From a virus: a stretch of 27,695 nt of DNA. The notes under the pieces are model-generated. The model saw nothing but the letters and a program-made list of their open reading frames with translations, was not told where the DNA came from and did no database searches. The number at the start of each line of letters is the position of its first letter. The first letter of the stretch is position 1. Both the position numbers and the translations under genes were made by a program. Positions 8,229 through 14,464 of the stretch are shown here, piece after piece. The DNA is taken from positions 1 to 27,695 of the IMG/VR virus record IMGVR_UViG_3300009156_000021. One strand, written 5' to 3'.

Positions 8229-9194
8229 ATGGCCTACCTTCCACCGCTACCGGACGTGCCTGGAGGCCTCGGGACCGCGGAATCCATCTACCAGTCGAAG
8301 TACGGCACCGCCCCTTACGACGAATTGAGGCGGAAGGCCCAGTCCCGGTTCTCCTTGATGAACCTTCTCGCAGGGGGTCTCTCAGGGCTTGCGGCGGGTC
8401 CAGGGCTCAACTTCGGCTATAGCCTAGGGCGAGGGTTCGGCCTGAGTTACGGACGCTCCCAGGCGGCTTCTAGGGCGGCTCAAGAGTACGCGATGAAAGC
8501 CGCAGAGCAGCAGCAGGCGGAAGAAGACAAGGCGTATCAGAGGCAGAAGGACGAGGCATATCTACGGATTGCCGAGAAGAACGCCACTAGGGAGCCTCCG
8601 AAGCCGGAGAAGCTGGAACTCTGGCAGCGGAGCCCGGAGGACCAAGCCAAGGCTATCGCTTTCGAGGCGAACCGAGCCAAGGCCCTAGCCGCAGCCGTTC
8701 CCAAGCCCGGAGAGAAGCCGAAGTCTGAAAAGCCTAGCCTCGCGGACTTTGACAAATTTGCCGACGACTATAGGCAAGAAAAAGACGTCTCCAACTTCAC
8801 GACCATTCGGGACTACTACAAGCGAATGCAGAGTAGTTCCAAGCTCGGCACGGGTCCTGGGGATCTGTCCCTGATCTTCTCATTTATGAAGGTTCTGGAC
8901 CCAACGTCCGTAGTCCGGGAGACGGAATTCAGTAACGCGGAGCAGGCGGTCGGGCGGGTCCAGCAGTTCTTCAACGTCCCAAAGGGATGGGTCCAGGGCA
9001 CTAGGTTGACCCCCGTAGGCCGGGCCGGGTTTATGAGGGCTGCCAAGGAAATCTACGACACGCAGCGGCGCACGCTAGGGGCCACTCAGGAACGCTATCG
9101 GCGTGCCGCCAAGAAATACGGCGTAGACCCAAATGACTTCATCACGGATTACGGAGACTCGACCGGAGATCCCCTAGACCAATTCATGAGGTAG
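8229..9194 (+). CDS. Internal virion / DNA ejection protein with conserved FMKxLDP domain
   Basis: This encodes 321 residues. Residues of about 45-75 are Gly/Leu-rich and membrane-active in look. Residues 80-170 are charged and helical (coiled coil, Q/E/K-rich). Residues 212-240 read LSLIFSFMKVLDPTSVVRE followed by EFSNAEQAVG. This is the hallmark of a domain found in ejection and peptidoglycan-associated virion proteins of many phages. The C-terminus (YRRAAKKYGVDPNDFI) also fits that domain. It probably travels with the genome into the host. Confidence 0.78.
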   Translation: MAYLPPLPDVPGGLGTAESIYQSKYGTAPYDELRRKAQSRFSLMNLLAGGLSGLAAGPGLNFGYSLGRGFGLSYGRSQAASRAAQEYAMKAAEQQQAEEDKAYQRQKDEAYLRIAEKNATREPPKPEKLELWQRSPEDQAKAIAFEANRAKALAAAVPKPGEKPKSEKPSLADFDKFADDYRQEKDVSNFTTIRDYYKRMQSSSKLGTGPGDLSLIFSFMKVLDPTSVVRETEFSNAEQAVGRVQQFFNVPKGWVQGTRLTPVGRAGFMRAAKEIYDTQRRTLGATQERYRRAAKKYGVDPNDFITDYGDSTGDPLDQFMR

Positions 9195-9198
9195 TACG

Positions 9199-10050
9199 GT
9201 GCCGAAATTTGATTACGCCGCGGCTCGGGCCGCAGGGCATTCGGATGAGGAGATCGGGGCCTACCTGACAAAACAGAAGGCCGCGGGCGTTGATGTCTGG
9301 CTCGATCGGAAAGAGGTCGATTCCTTGAGGGCCGCACAAGCCCCGCCTCCGGTCGTAGCGGCCCATCCGGTATCCGGCTCTCCCTACCGTCCCATCGATG
9401 CAGCGGGGGCTGCTATGGGTGGGGTGGGTCAAGGTCTCCTCAAGTTGGCGGGCAGGCCGGGCACGATTCCCAATGTGGGCGGGTTCCTGGGTGGGTTGGG
9501 CGGTGGGGCTATGGGAGTCGCGGCTGGTCCAGGTGCCCCCGCGGCTGTTCCCGCCCTCGCTTTGAGTGGGTCCTTGCTCGGCGGGACTGCGGGCCAGAGT
9601 CTCGAAGACGCCCTCTTTGGTCGGCCCCAAAACTTCGAAAGGGCAGGCCTTGAAGGAGCACGCCAACTGGCCTACCAAGCTACAGGGATGGGCGCTGGTA
9701 GGGTCTTGGGTGCCGCAGGCCGGGCTATCGCTCCGAAGGCCGCAGCCGTGGTCCCTGACGCCGTGGCAGGCCTTCGTGGGGTCGCCCCCAAGGGCCTCAA
9801 CTTCTTTCAGAGCGTCGCTCGGGGAGCCGGGAAGGTTGGGGAATTCGTCCTACCGAAAGGAGCCGGTCCCGCTGCAAGGGTTGCCGGGAAGGTGGCCGCT
9901 CGCATCGTGGCGAATCCCATGATCCGGAACAAGTCCGCGGCGTTTCTCAGTAGTGCCGCAGCCAAGACTCTAGCAAGGCAATCCCCCAGAGCTTTCGCCG
10001 CGATGTACCAACAGATGGTCTTGACCGAGGAACCCGACGCAACGAAGTAA
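9199..10050 (+). CDS. Internal virion / DNA ejection protein, Gly/Ala-rich
   Basis: This encodes 283 residues from a GTG start 4 bases after the previous stop. The N-terminus (FDYAAARAAGHSDEEIGAYL) is a short domain that often opens phage internal virion proteins. The rest is extremely rich in Gly, Ala and Val, with long stretches able to insert in membranes (about residues 75-130 and 165-200), and it has a basic C-terminal third. Together with the two genes upstream it completes a set of three ejection-type proteins, as in P22-like phages. Confidence 0.72.
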   Translation: MPKFDYAAARAAGHSDEEIGAYLTKQKAAGVDVWLDRKEVDSLRAAQAPPPVVAAHPVSGSPYRPIDAAGAAMGGVGQGLLKLAGRPGTIPNVGGFLGGLGGGAMGVAAGPGAPAAVPALALSGSLLGGTAGQSLEDALFGRPQNFERAGLEGARQLAYQATGMGAGRVLGAAGRAIAPKAAAVVPDAVAGLRGVAPKGLNFFQSVARGAGKVGEFVLPKGAGPAARVAGKVAARIVANPMIRNKSAAFLSSAAAKTLARQSPRAFAAMYQQMVLTEEPDATK

Positions 10051-10073
10051 GCCGACCGTTCGCCCCGGTCGGT
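10051..10073 (+). terminator. Short GC hairpin after the ejection genes
   Basis: CCGACCG (10052-10058) and CGGTCGG (10066-10072) form a perfect 7-base stem around a 7-base loop, with a possible G-U pair outside. It begins right after the stop of the ejection gene. No T-tract follows, so it is not a canonical intrinsic terminator. It may weaken transcription into the lysis genes or protect an mRNA end. Confidence 0.4.
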
Positions 10074-10103
10074 CACTCGTGGGGTGGAGGGGAGTTAAAT
10101 GGG

Positions 10104-10421
10104 TTGGAGCTTATCGAACTTGATGACGAGACGTACGTGGGTCTAGCGGAATGGTTGAAGCGATACGGACAGATCACGGCCTACACCATCGCGGTCATTA
10201 CCTTGACCGTGTTCCTGGTCCGGTTCGACCAGAGGTCCGCCGATGCGAACCGCTCCCTGACCGAGATTCGGGGCCAAGTCAATACCTTGGCTAGTCAGGT
10301 GAATGGACTTCAAGCCGTGCTCCAAGATCAGATCAAATACGAACGCTGGAGGAAGGGATTCAATACCCGACTCAAGCGGCTCTATAACGCTCGAGGGTGG
10401 GACTATGAGGACGTGGAGTAA
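10104..10421 (+). CDS. Single-TM coiled-coil protein, inner-membrane spanin candidate
   Basis: This encodes 105 residues from a TTG with a GGAGGGGAG Shine-Dalgarno sequence about 9 bases upstream. The nearby ATG at 10099 leads only to a 15-residue frame. One membrane segment (about residues 24-42) is followed by a heptad-like stretch (SLTEIRGQVNTLASQVNGL) and a basic tail. An N-terminal TM plus coiled coil directly before the endolysin is the layout of Rz-type inner-membrane spanins. No outer-membrane lipoprotein partner was found, so a holin-associated role is also possible. Confidence 0.62.
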   Translation: MELIELDDETYVGLAEWLKRYGQITAYTIAVITLTVFLVRFDQRSADANRSLTEIRGQVNTLASQVNGLQAVLQDQIKYERWRKGFNTRLKRLYNARGWDYEDVE

Positions 10422-10790
10422 GTGGGCGACCTAAGCGAGCATTTCAGCCGAAGCGAGTTCGCCTGTAAGTGTGGATGCGGGAAAGATGGCGTCTCGATGG
10501 ACTTAATATTCCAGCTCGAGCGGCTCCGGAACTTCATTCGCCGTCCCGTCCAGATCAACTCCGGGCTAAGGTGCGAGACAGAGAACTTGAGAGTCGGAGG
10601 GAAGCCAGACTCGGCGCATCTCACAGGGGAAGCCGCGGACATCGGCTGTGTGGATTCCCACACGCGATGGCAGATGAAGCGGGTCATCTACAGTTGGAGC
10701 CTCTTTAACCGGGTAGGGCACGGAGCCACGTTCCTTCACGTGGACATTTCCAAGGTTCTGCCCCAGGAGGTCGAATGGATCTATCCGTGA
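10422..10790 (+). CDS. Endolysin, M15-family peptidase
   Basis: This encodes 122 residues from a GTG immediately after the previous stop. The sequence HFSRSEFACKCGCG opens the domain. INSGLRC then leads to SAHLTGEAADI, and a later FLHVD follows. His66, Asp73 and His106 are the three zinc ligands expected for the M15 (D-Ala-D-Ala carboxypeptidase / L,D-endopeptidase) fold. It has the normal size of a single-domain phage M15 lysin. It should cut the peptide cross-links of peptidoglycan at the end of infection. It lacks a signal peptide, so it depends on a holin. Confidence 0.92.
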   Translation: MGDLSEHFSRSEFACKCGCGKDGVSMDLIFQLERLRNFIRRPVQINSGLRCETENLRVGGKPDSAHLTGEAADIGCVDSHTRWQMKRVIYSWSLFNRVGHGATFLHVDISKVLPQEVEWIYP

Positions 10791-10951
10791 TTCTCAACCT
10801 CGTCTTCGTCTTGGCCGTGGTGGGAGGCGCCCTCTACCTATTCAACATGCTTCCGCTCGACGCCACGGTCAAGAAGGTGGCGAACGTGTTAGCGATCTTC
10901 GTGATTGTGGTCTGGGCGATTCGCTGGTTGATGGGAGCCATCCCCCACTAA
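10775..10951 (+). CDS. Holin-like two-TM membrane protein (Thivi_2564-like)
   Basis: This encodes 58 residues, with a perfect AGGAGG 4 bases before the ATG. It overlaps the endolysin end by 16 bases. There are two hydrophobic segments (about residues 4-23 and 37-53), joined by a short loop with NMLPLDATVKKVANV. This pattern matches the small Thivi_2564-type membrane proteins often found beside phage endolysins. It is the best candidate for the holin that releases the endolysin. Direct proof of hole formation is lacking. Confidence 0.75.
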   Translation: MDLSVILNLVFVLAVVGGALYLFNMLPLDATVKKVANVLAIFVIVVWAIRWLMGAIPH

Positions 10952-10962
10952 GGGAGGATCTA

Positions 10963-11154
10963 TTGGGTACCAAGGAATGGTGGAAGTCGAAGGCGGTCTG
11001 GACTGGAATCCTCACGGTCCTGATTGCAGCGTACACCGCGTATCGGACGAGCCTCAACCCGCACCTTCCCGAGATCCCGGAATGGTTCTATGCGATCCTC
11101 GGAACCTTCGGGATCGTGTTCCGTCTCTCGGCCAACACGACGCTCACCAAATGA
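10963..11154 (+). CDS. Small two-TM phage membrane protein, second holin/antiholin candidate
   Basis: This encodes 63 residues from a TTG, with GGGAGG 5 bases upstream. It opens with a W/K-rich stretch (KEWWKSKAVWTG), then a TM (about residues 13-27), a Pro-rich turn (HLPEIPEW) and a second hydrophobic segment (about 41-54). Small proteins with this K-W-KSK-WTG start are common in phage lysis cassettes. It may pair with the preceding holin-like protein as antiholin or co-holin. Confidence 0.68.
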   Translation: MGTKEWWKSKAVWTGILTVLIAAYTAYRTSLNPHLPEIPEWFYAILGTFGIVFRLSANTTLTK

Positions 11155-11252
11155 GCGCGCCCATCGAAGACACGGTGGCTAAGGTCATTACGACCTTGAG
11201 CGGGCTCCTGTCGCTTCTGGCGATCTGGAAGAAGCCGAAGAAGAAGCCTTGA
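11151..11252 (+). CDS. 33-residue single-TM peptide with Lys-rich tail
   Basis: The ATG overlaps the previous TGA (ATGA). One hydrophobic helix (about residues 11-25) is followed by a very basic tail (WKKPKKKP). The next gene starts directly at the following base. This layout (short N-terminus, one TM, positive cytoplasmic tail) resembles minimal pinholin or antiholin peptides. No homolog is recognised. Its place as the third small membrane gene of the lysis cassette supports it being real. Confidence 0.55.
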   Translation: MSAPIEDTVAKVITTLSGLLSLLAIWKKPKKKP

Positions 11253-12065
11253 GTGTTCCCATCTTCTCGGGTCTCACGCATCGGGAGACCAAGAATCGCG
11301 TGGCGAAACTGGCTTCTGGTCGCGGTTGGGTGGCTGGCAAGCCTCGGGGTCGCTACCGCAGCCGACGTGAAGCTACGGTGGACCAACCCAAGCTTCAGCG
11401 CAACCGACTCCTGCACCGAGGACTCGACCCAACCCCTCCTTGACCTCTACCGCAACACCCTGACAGCGGTACGCATTCCGGAAGGGGATACACTCCGCTG
11501 GTATCTCCCGGCCACGGTGGACTCCTGCGTGGTCGAACTCGCGGATTCCGTCCATTACGTCATCTTCACGATGACCCCGGAAGATCTCTCCGGGAACCTC
11601 GCTTGCCCCGGCAATCAAGAGTTGGTGGCCGTACCTGCTCGGGATTGGGCTCCGGGGCTCAAGGGCACCTACTACGACAACGAGGATCTAACCGCGCCGT
11701 TCGGCTCGAGGACGGACCCCACTATCTCCTTCACCTGGGGGCAAGGCGCACCCCTTCCAGGCATGGGTGCGGATCTCTTCTCGGAGCATTGGGAGGGGGA
11801 AATCTACTTCCCAGTCTCTGGAGTCTGGAGTCTGTCGGCCATTGTGGAGGACGGCTGGCGGGCTTGGGTCAATGGGGTCTTTGTGGCGAACGACTTTGGG
11901 GTCCAGGCGGTGCATGAGTCGAGCTGTCAATTCCAGGCCGAGGCAGGCTGGACGCACCTAGTCGTCGAGGCGATGCACCACAACGGGAACGCTCAAATGA
12001 CTCTTTCCTGGACCCCTCCCGGTGGAGCGAAGATCATCGTCCCCACCGCCAACCTTCGGCACTAG
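11253..12065 (+). CDS. Exported PA14-domain protein
   Basis: This encodes 270 residues from a GTG directly after the previous stop. A basic N-terminus and a hydrophobic helix (about residues 19-33) lead to an ATA-AD signal peptidase I site near residue 36. Residues 38-125 look like a fibronectin-III-type beta-sandwich. Residues of about 134-268 form a PA14 domain (GLKGTYYDNEDLT, DLFSEHWEGEIYFPVSG, EDGWRAWVNG). PA14 modules bind carbohydrate in glycosidases and adhesins. It is the last gene of the late operon and lies beside the lysis genes. A role outside the host membrane is likely, either in surface binding or in release. No catalytic domain is present. Confidence 0.83.
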   Translation: MFPSSRVSRIGRPRIAWRNWLLVAVGWLASLGVATAADVKLRWTNPSFSATDSCTEDSTQPLLDLYRNTLTAVRIPEGDTLRWYLPATVDSCVVELADSVHYVIFTMTPEDLSGNLACPGNQELVAVPARDWAPGLKGTYYDNEDLTAPFGSRTDPTISFTWGQGAPLPGMGADLFSEHWEGEIYFPVSGVWSLSAIVEDGWRAWVNGVFVANDFGVQAVHESSCQFQAEAGWTHLVVEAMHHNGNAQMTLSWTPPGGAKIIVPTANLRH

Positions 12066-12173
12066 CGGGCAATCGTCGGCATGGTCGTAGCAGCAGATGA
12101 ACGCCGCGCATTGCGGGCATTGCTCCAACTCGTGATCCCGGAATAGGTGCGCGCACCCCGGCGGCTGCTTCAT
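11958..12173 (-). CDS. Small Cys/His-rich zinc-binding protein, last early gene
   Basis: This encodes 71 residues, with its ATG overlapping the upstream TGA (ATGA) and GAGGAAGG as Shine-Dalgarno sequence. The N-terminal half has C7, H9, H14, C19-P-Q-C22, C27-C28, H31 and C35, a dense potential zinc site. The C-terminal half is disordered in look and lies antisense to the end of the PA14 gene, overlapping it by 108 bases. A shorter product is possible in principle, but no earlier stop exists in frame. Function is unknown. Confidence 0.62.
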   Translation of the reverse strand: MKQPPGCAHLFRDHELEQCPQCAAFICCYDHADDCPLVPKVGGGDDDLRSTGRGPGKSHLSVPVVVHRLDD

Positions 12174-12364
12174 TCCTTCCTCTTGGCGAGAGAGTCGGCC
12201 ACTTCGTTTGAGTCGCGCAATCGAAGCGGTCGCTGTCTGAGCCGTTCCGCCTCCTCCTCTAGCTCGGAGGCGATGGCGATGAGTTCGTCCGGTGATGTTC
12301 GCCAGTCAACATTGTCCGCCACGTCCCGAATCCTCTCCGCTATCGACTTCGATGGGGCGGTCAC
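12170..12364 (-). CDS. Small helical charged hypothetical protein
   Basis: This encodes 64 residues from a GTG at 12364 that overlaps the upstream stop (GTGA). This start is chosen over the ATG at 12409, which would run through the preceding gene. The protein is helical, with an acidic run (ELEEEAERL) and a Lys/Arg-rich end. A middle motif (VDWRTSPDELIAIASELEEEAERL) resembles small phage early proteins with a leucine/glutamate helix. Function is unknown. Confidence 0.6.
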   Translation of the reverse strand: MTAPSKSIAERIRDVADNVDWRTSPDELIAIASELEEEAERLRQRPLRLRDSNEVADSLAKRKE

Positions 12365-12480
12365 TTGGCTAGGTCCGCGAGGAGAACGCCGAACGCCCAG
12401 CATAGCCACGTACGGAGTAGTTCAGGGCGGAGATGACCGCACACGCGACCGCTGCCATTGTGAATCGGTATCCAGGTCAC
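12361..12480 (-). CDS. 39-residue hypothetical protein with hydrophobic C-terminus
   Basis: The GTG overlaps the upstream TGA, and AGGAGG lies 4 bases before it. The C-terminal half (LLRTWLCWAFGVLLADLAK) is hydrophobic and rich in Trp and Leu, so it could form a short membrane helix. Its own stop overlaps the next GTG. The good ribosome-binding site and coupling at both ends support expression. No family is known. Confidence 0.5.
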   Translation of the reverse strand: MTWIPIHNGSGRVCGHLRPELLRTWLCWAFGVLLADLAK

Positions 12481-12575
12481 GTTCCCTCCTTGAGCACTTC
12501 ATCCAGAGCGGCGAGTTCGTCAATCTCCACGAGCGCAATCCGCAGCGCCTCGTCCACGCCCATAGGCTCGGTCAT
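12477..12575 (-). CDS. 32-residue acidic hypothetical peptide
   Basis: The ATG overlaps the upstream TGA (ATGA), and the stop overlaps the following GTG. The peptide is acidic and helical (VDEALRIALVEIDELAALDE). The longer ORF from 12665 would run antisense-like through the upstream membrane gene and is rejected. The role is unknown. The coupling on both sides is the main support. Confidence 0.5.
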   Translation of the reverse strand: MTEPMGVDEALRIALVEIDELAALDEVLKEGT

Positions 12576-12754
12576 GGCTTGGCCCCTGGAAGAACCAGGG
12601 CGCGTATGACGGCGGTGACTACGCATGAGAGAGCAAACGCCCATACGATGATTGGAGCCTTCCATGCGCTAGCTTCGTCCCATACGGCTTTTAGGAAGTC
12701 CCCTAGCGGGACCGGGACGATGAAGCATCCCACTAGGAATTTAAGGAACTTCAC
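12572..12754 (-). CDS. Small two-TM membrane protein
   Basis: This encodes 60 residues from a GTG, with AAGGAGGGGGG about 8 bases upstream. There are two hydrophobic segments (about residues 5-22 and 34-55), with an acidic/aromatic linker between (KAVWDEASAW). It lies in the early operon, far from the lysis cassette. It could act in membrane-based exclusion or host takeover. No family is recognised. Confidence 0.62.
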   Translation of the reverse strand: MKFLKFLVGCFIVPVPLGDFLKAVWDEASAWKAPIIVWAFALSCVVTAVIRALVLPGAKP

Positions 12755-12769
12755 TTCGCTCCCCCCTCC

Positions 12770-12835
12770 TTAGATGGCTCGGCCTTCAGGCGGCATCCCA
12801 AAGCACGCTTTGAGACGCAGATTCTGGAACGTCAT
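12770..12835 (-). CDS. Possible 21-residue peptide
   Basis: The ATG overlaps the stop of the upstream gene (ATGA), and the TAA ends just before the ribosome-binding site of the next gene. It thus fills an otherwise empty 77-base gap exactly. The peptide is basic and unremarkable, with one Cys. At this length the frame could be chance. The coupling pattern is the only evidence. Confidence 0.3.
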   Translation of the reverse strand: MTFQNLRLKACFGMPPEGRAI

Positions 12836-13125
12836 GGCTTCACTGGCTCGGTGAGGGCGCGGTAGGCGGCAGTAACTTCGCTTACTATGTTGCCGCACAC
12901 GCCGATTGTGTCGTCGAATACTCCTGGACCACCAATCAACCGCTTCGCCGCATCCGTGAACGCCCGTTCCTTCTCGTAGCGTTCGATGAAGGACGAGAGG
13001 CGATCTAGGCTCGCTTCGGCCTCGGCCACGTTGATCTCTACGTTGCCGTCCTCGTCATGCGCTAGAAGCATTGAGCGCAGATTCGCGATCTCGTCTCGCA
13101 GCGCCTTGAGGTCATCTAGGGTCAT
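12832..13125 (-). CDS. Helical coiled-coil early protein
   Basis: This encodes 97 residues with CTGGAGGCG upstream of the ATG. Residues of about 1-60 form heptad-like helices (LDDLKALRDEIANLRSML, AEASLDRLSSFIERYEKE), while the C-terminal third is less charged. It is likely a soluble oligomeric protein. Some phage early regulators look like this, but no family is recognised. Confidence 0.65.
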   Translation of the reverse strand: MTLDDLKALRDEIANLRSMLLAHDEDGNVEINVAEAEASLDRLSSFIERYEKERAFTDAAKRLIGGPGVFDDTIGVCGNIVSEVTAAYRALTEPVKP

Positions 13126-13187
13126 TCATCGCCTCCAGGGTTAGTCGGCTCGCGGGCCGGGCTTGATACCGGCTGTTTTGGTGGCGT

Positions 13188-13385
13188 TTATCGGGGCACC
13201 GCTTTCAACTGGTCGCTATGTGGCCCAATCCCTGGTGTCCAGAGCCACGGCCCCTTCCGAACCGGCAGGTTCCGGTTGCCACTTCTTCCCGTTTGGGTGG
13301 CGGCGTCGGACCCAGTTTGCCCGCACCATTTGCCGCCGTTATTAACCCAGTCCGTCTCGCACGGACCTATAGCGTGTCCATCCAC
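13188..13385 (-). CDS. Uncertain 65-residue ORF in a frame-ambiguous stretch
   Basis: A GTG at 13385 (weak GAGG 11 bases upstream) opens a frame rich in Gly, Trp, Pro and Cys (for example GGKWCGQTGSDAA). A second frame on the same strand (ATG at 13329) also reads like protein for 37 codons to a TAG at 13216-13218, and stays open beyond it to 13141. Third-position G+C does not separate the two. One of them may be a real early gene, so treat this as provisional. Confidence 0.3.
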   Translation of the reverse strand: MDGHAIGPCETDWVNNGGKWCGQTGSDAATQTGRSGNRNLPVRKGPWLWTPGIGPHSDQLKAVPR

Positions 13386-13398
13386 GCCGCCGCGAGCC

Positions 13399-13479
13399 TC
13401 ACAGCTTCTCCAAGGAACCGCGCTCCTTCGACTCCAGGGTACTCCAGACCCCCGAGACCGCTGCGTAGGCGAATCTCAT
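13399..13479 (-). CDS. 26-residue peptide in the micro-ORF chain
   Basis: The ATG overlaps the stop of the 16-residue peptide upstream (ATGA). Its TGA overlaps a GTG that opens a further 11-codon frame (13367-13402, beginning with MRLAAAW). The C-terminal part (LESKERGSLEKL) is a charged helix like those of small phage early proteins. A -1 slip at the CTG-TGA end would fuse it to the 11-codon frame and give about 37 residues. This is speculative. Confidence 0.45.
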   Translation of the reverse strand: MRFAYAAVSGVWSTLESKERGSLEKL

Positions 13480-13526
13480 CTGAGCCACCTCAACCAGTTC
13501 CAGAACTCATACCAGAGCCGCTTCAT
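13476..13526 (-). CDS. 16-residue Trp-rich cationic micropeptide
   Basis: The full product is MKRLWYEFWNWLRWLR: four Trp, one Tyr, one Phe and four basic residues. The ATG overlaps the HNH nuclease stop (ATGA), and the TGA overlaps the next ATG. It could form an amphipathic membrane-active helix, like Trp/Arg-rich antimicrobial peptides. It could also be only a translational coupling leader. No known homolog comes to mind. Confidence 0.45.
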   Translation of the reverse strand: MKRLWYEFWNWLRWLR

Positions 13527-14020
13527 AGCTTCTTCCTTTCCGCTTCCAGGTAGGCTCTCACGAGTTCCGGGTCGGTCTTGCGGGGCTTGGCGGCTCGAAG
13601 GACGAGGGCTTGGTAGCGTTGTGGCCCGATGAAGCGACACCAGAACTCGGCCCCCACTAGTGGTTGGTGGTGCCATTTCAGGTGGCAGCCTTTGCAAGCG
13701 GCCCATGAGTTATCCAAGTCCCACCGCAACCACTTGTACCTACGAGAGTAGACATGGCTCCAGTCCACGGCGGGCGCACAGCACCAAACGCAGAGGCCCC
13801 GGTCACGCTTGAACACGACCTCCCTACAAAGGGCATCCAGCTCCTTCACCGTGGCTCGTCTCTTGGCGGTACGTGGGGAGGCTCGGCGTACCGACTTACG
13901 AGGAGGGGCCAACATCAACAGCCACCGCTTGAGGGTTTCCTCTAGGGTCAACCTTGGGACGGGGCTCCGCTTTAGATAGTCCGCGATCTCTTTGGCGACT
14001 CTCTGGCTGGCCCTAGTCAT
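13523..14020 (-). CDS. HNH-type endonuclease
   Basis: This encodes 165 residues from the ATG at 14020, which overlaps the upstream gene by 8 bases. The ATG at 14065 would run deeper into that gene. The N-terminal 60 residues are basic and helical. The zinc/HNH core follows: C77-x2-C80, the catalytic-type His in DWSHVYSRR (H89), LRWDLDN near 98-104, C109-x2-C112-H113 and the WHH at 116-118. This is the layout of HNH and NinG-like phage nucleases. In an early operon with ERF it may process recombination or replication junctions. The exact substrate cannot be read from the sequence. Confidence 0.8.
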   Translation of the reverse strand: MTRASQRVAKEIADYLKRSPVPRLTLEETLKRWLLMLAPPRKSVRRASPRTAKRRATVKELDALCREVVFKRDRGLCVWCCAPAVDWSHVYSRRYKWLRWDLDNSWAACKGCHLKWHHQPLVGAEFWCRFIGPQRYQALVLRAAKPRKTDPELVRAYLEAERKKL

Positions 14021-14213
14021 GGATGAAAGCCAACACGCCGCGAATATTGCAGGGGGCGTATTCAATTGGCGTCCTCCAAATCTCCGGCAGAATGGCTACC
14101 ATCACCCATATGTGGCTTAGGTAGCGTCGCATCCTTCGATTGGCGAAGCCTGGATGGACGGCGCGAACGCTCTGAACAAGTGGCCTTTGGGATTCAGTGC
14201 GGGCCCTAGTCAA
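14013..14213 (-). CDS. Small basic hypothetical protein
   Basis: This encodes 66 residues from a TTG overlapping the upstream TGA (TTGA), with GGAGGG 9 bases before it. The in-frame ATG at 14132 has almost no ribosome-binding site. The N-terminal half is Arg-rich. The second half is hydrophobic and aromatic (YLSHIWVMVAILPEIW), perhaps membrane-associated. The stop overlaps the HNH ATG by 8 bases. Function is unknown. Confidence 0.5.
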   Translation of the reverse strand: MTRARTESQRPLVQSVRAVHPGFANRRMRRYLSHIWVMVAILPEIWRTPIEYAPCNIRGVLAFIHD

Positions 14214-14464
14214 GAGCGCGGCCCTCCCGCCTCGAGCGTGGTGGGGGGTGCTTCCGACTCGAGATAGGTCGAGCCGCGCTTTAGGCATTGGCAGTTCTGG
14301 GGGCTTTTCCCGCAACCCCTACACGCTAGGACCACTTGCCCTCCGTGTCTCACTCGCTTCACCATGTCCCGACCGCACCAACACGCCGGCGGGGCTTCCT
14401 TGATCGCTTTGAATTCTGGGTCCATGCCCGAGATACCGACCCCGAGCCGGATGATTTCAGGCAT
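14210..14464 (-). CDS. Small zinc-ribbon protein
   Basis: This encodes 84 residues and overlaps the upstream gene by 8 bases (ATGCCTGA). It holds a C28-W-C30 pair, then C48-x2-C51 and a C58-Q-C60 pair, enough for one zinc ribbon with extra Cys. The surrounding residues are basic (MVKRVRHGG), which suits nucleic-acid binding. An internal ATG (GMDPEFKA) is an alternative start. It is an early gene of unknown role. Confidence 0.65.
   Translation of the reverse strand: MPEIIRLGVGISGMDPEFKAIKEAPPACWCGRDMVKRVRHGGQVVLACRGCGKSPQNCQCLKRGSTYLESEAPPTTLEAGGPRS

Noticed and set aside
12146-12157. 12-base palindrome GGTGCGCGCACC
   Set aside because: It resembles the palindrome at 17840, but lies inside the coding part of a small early gene with no promoter nearby. 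Chance is likely in G+C-rich DNA.
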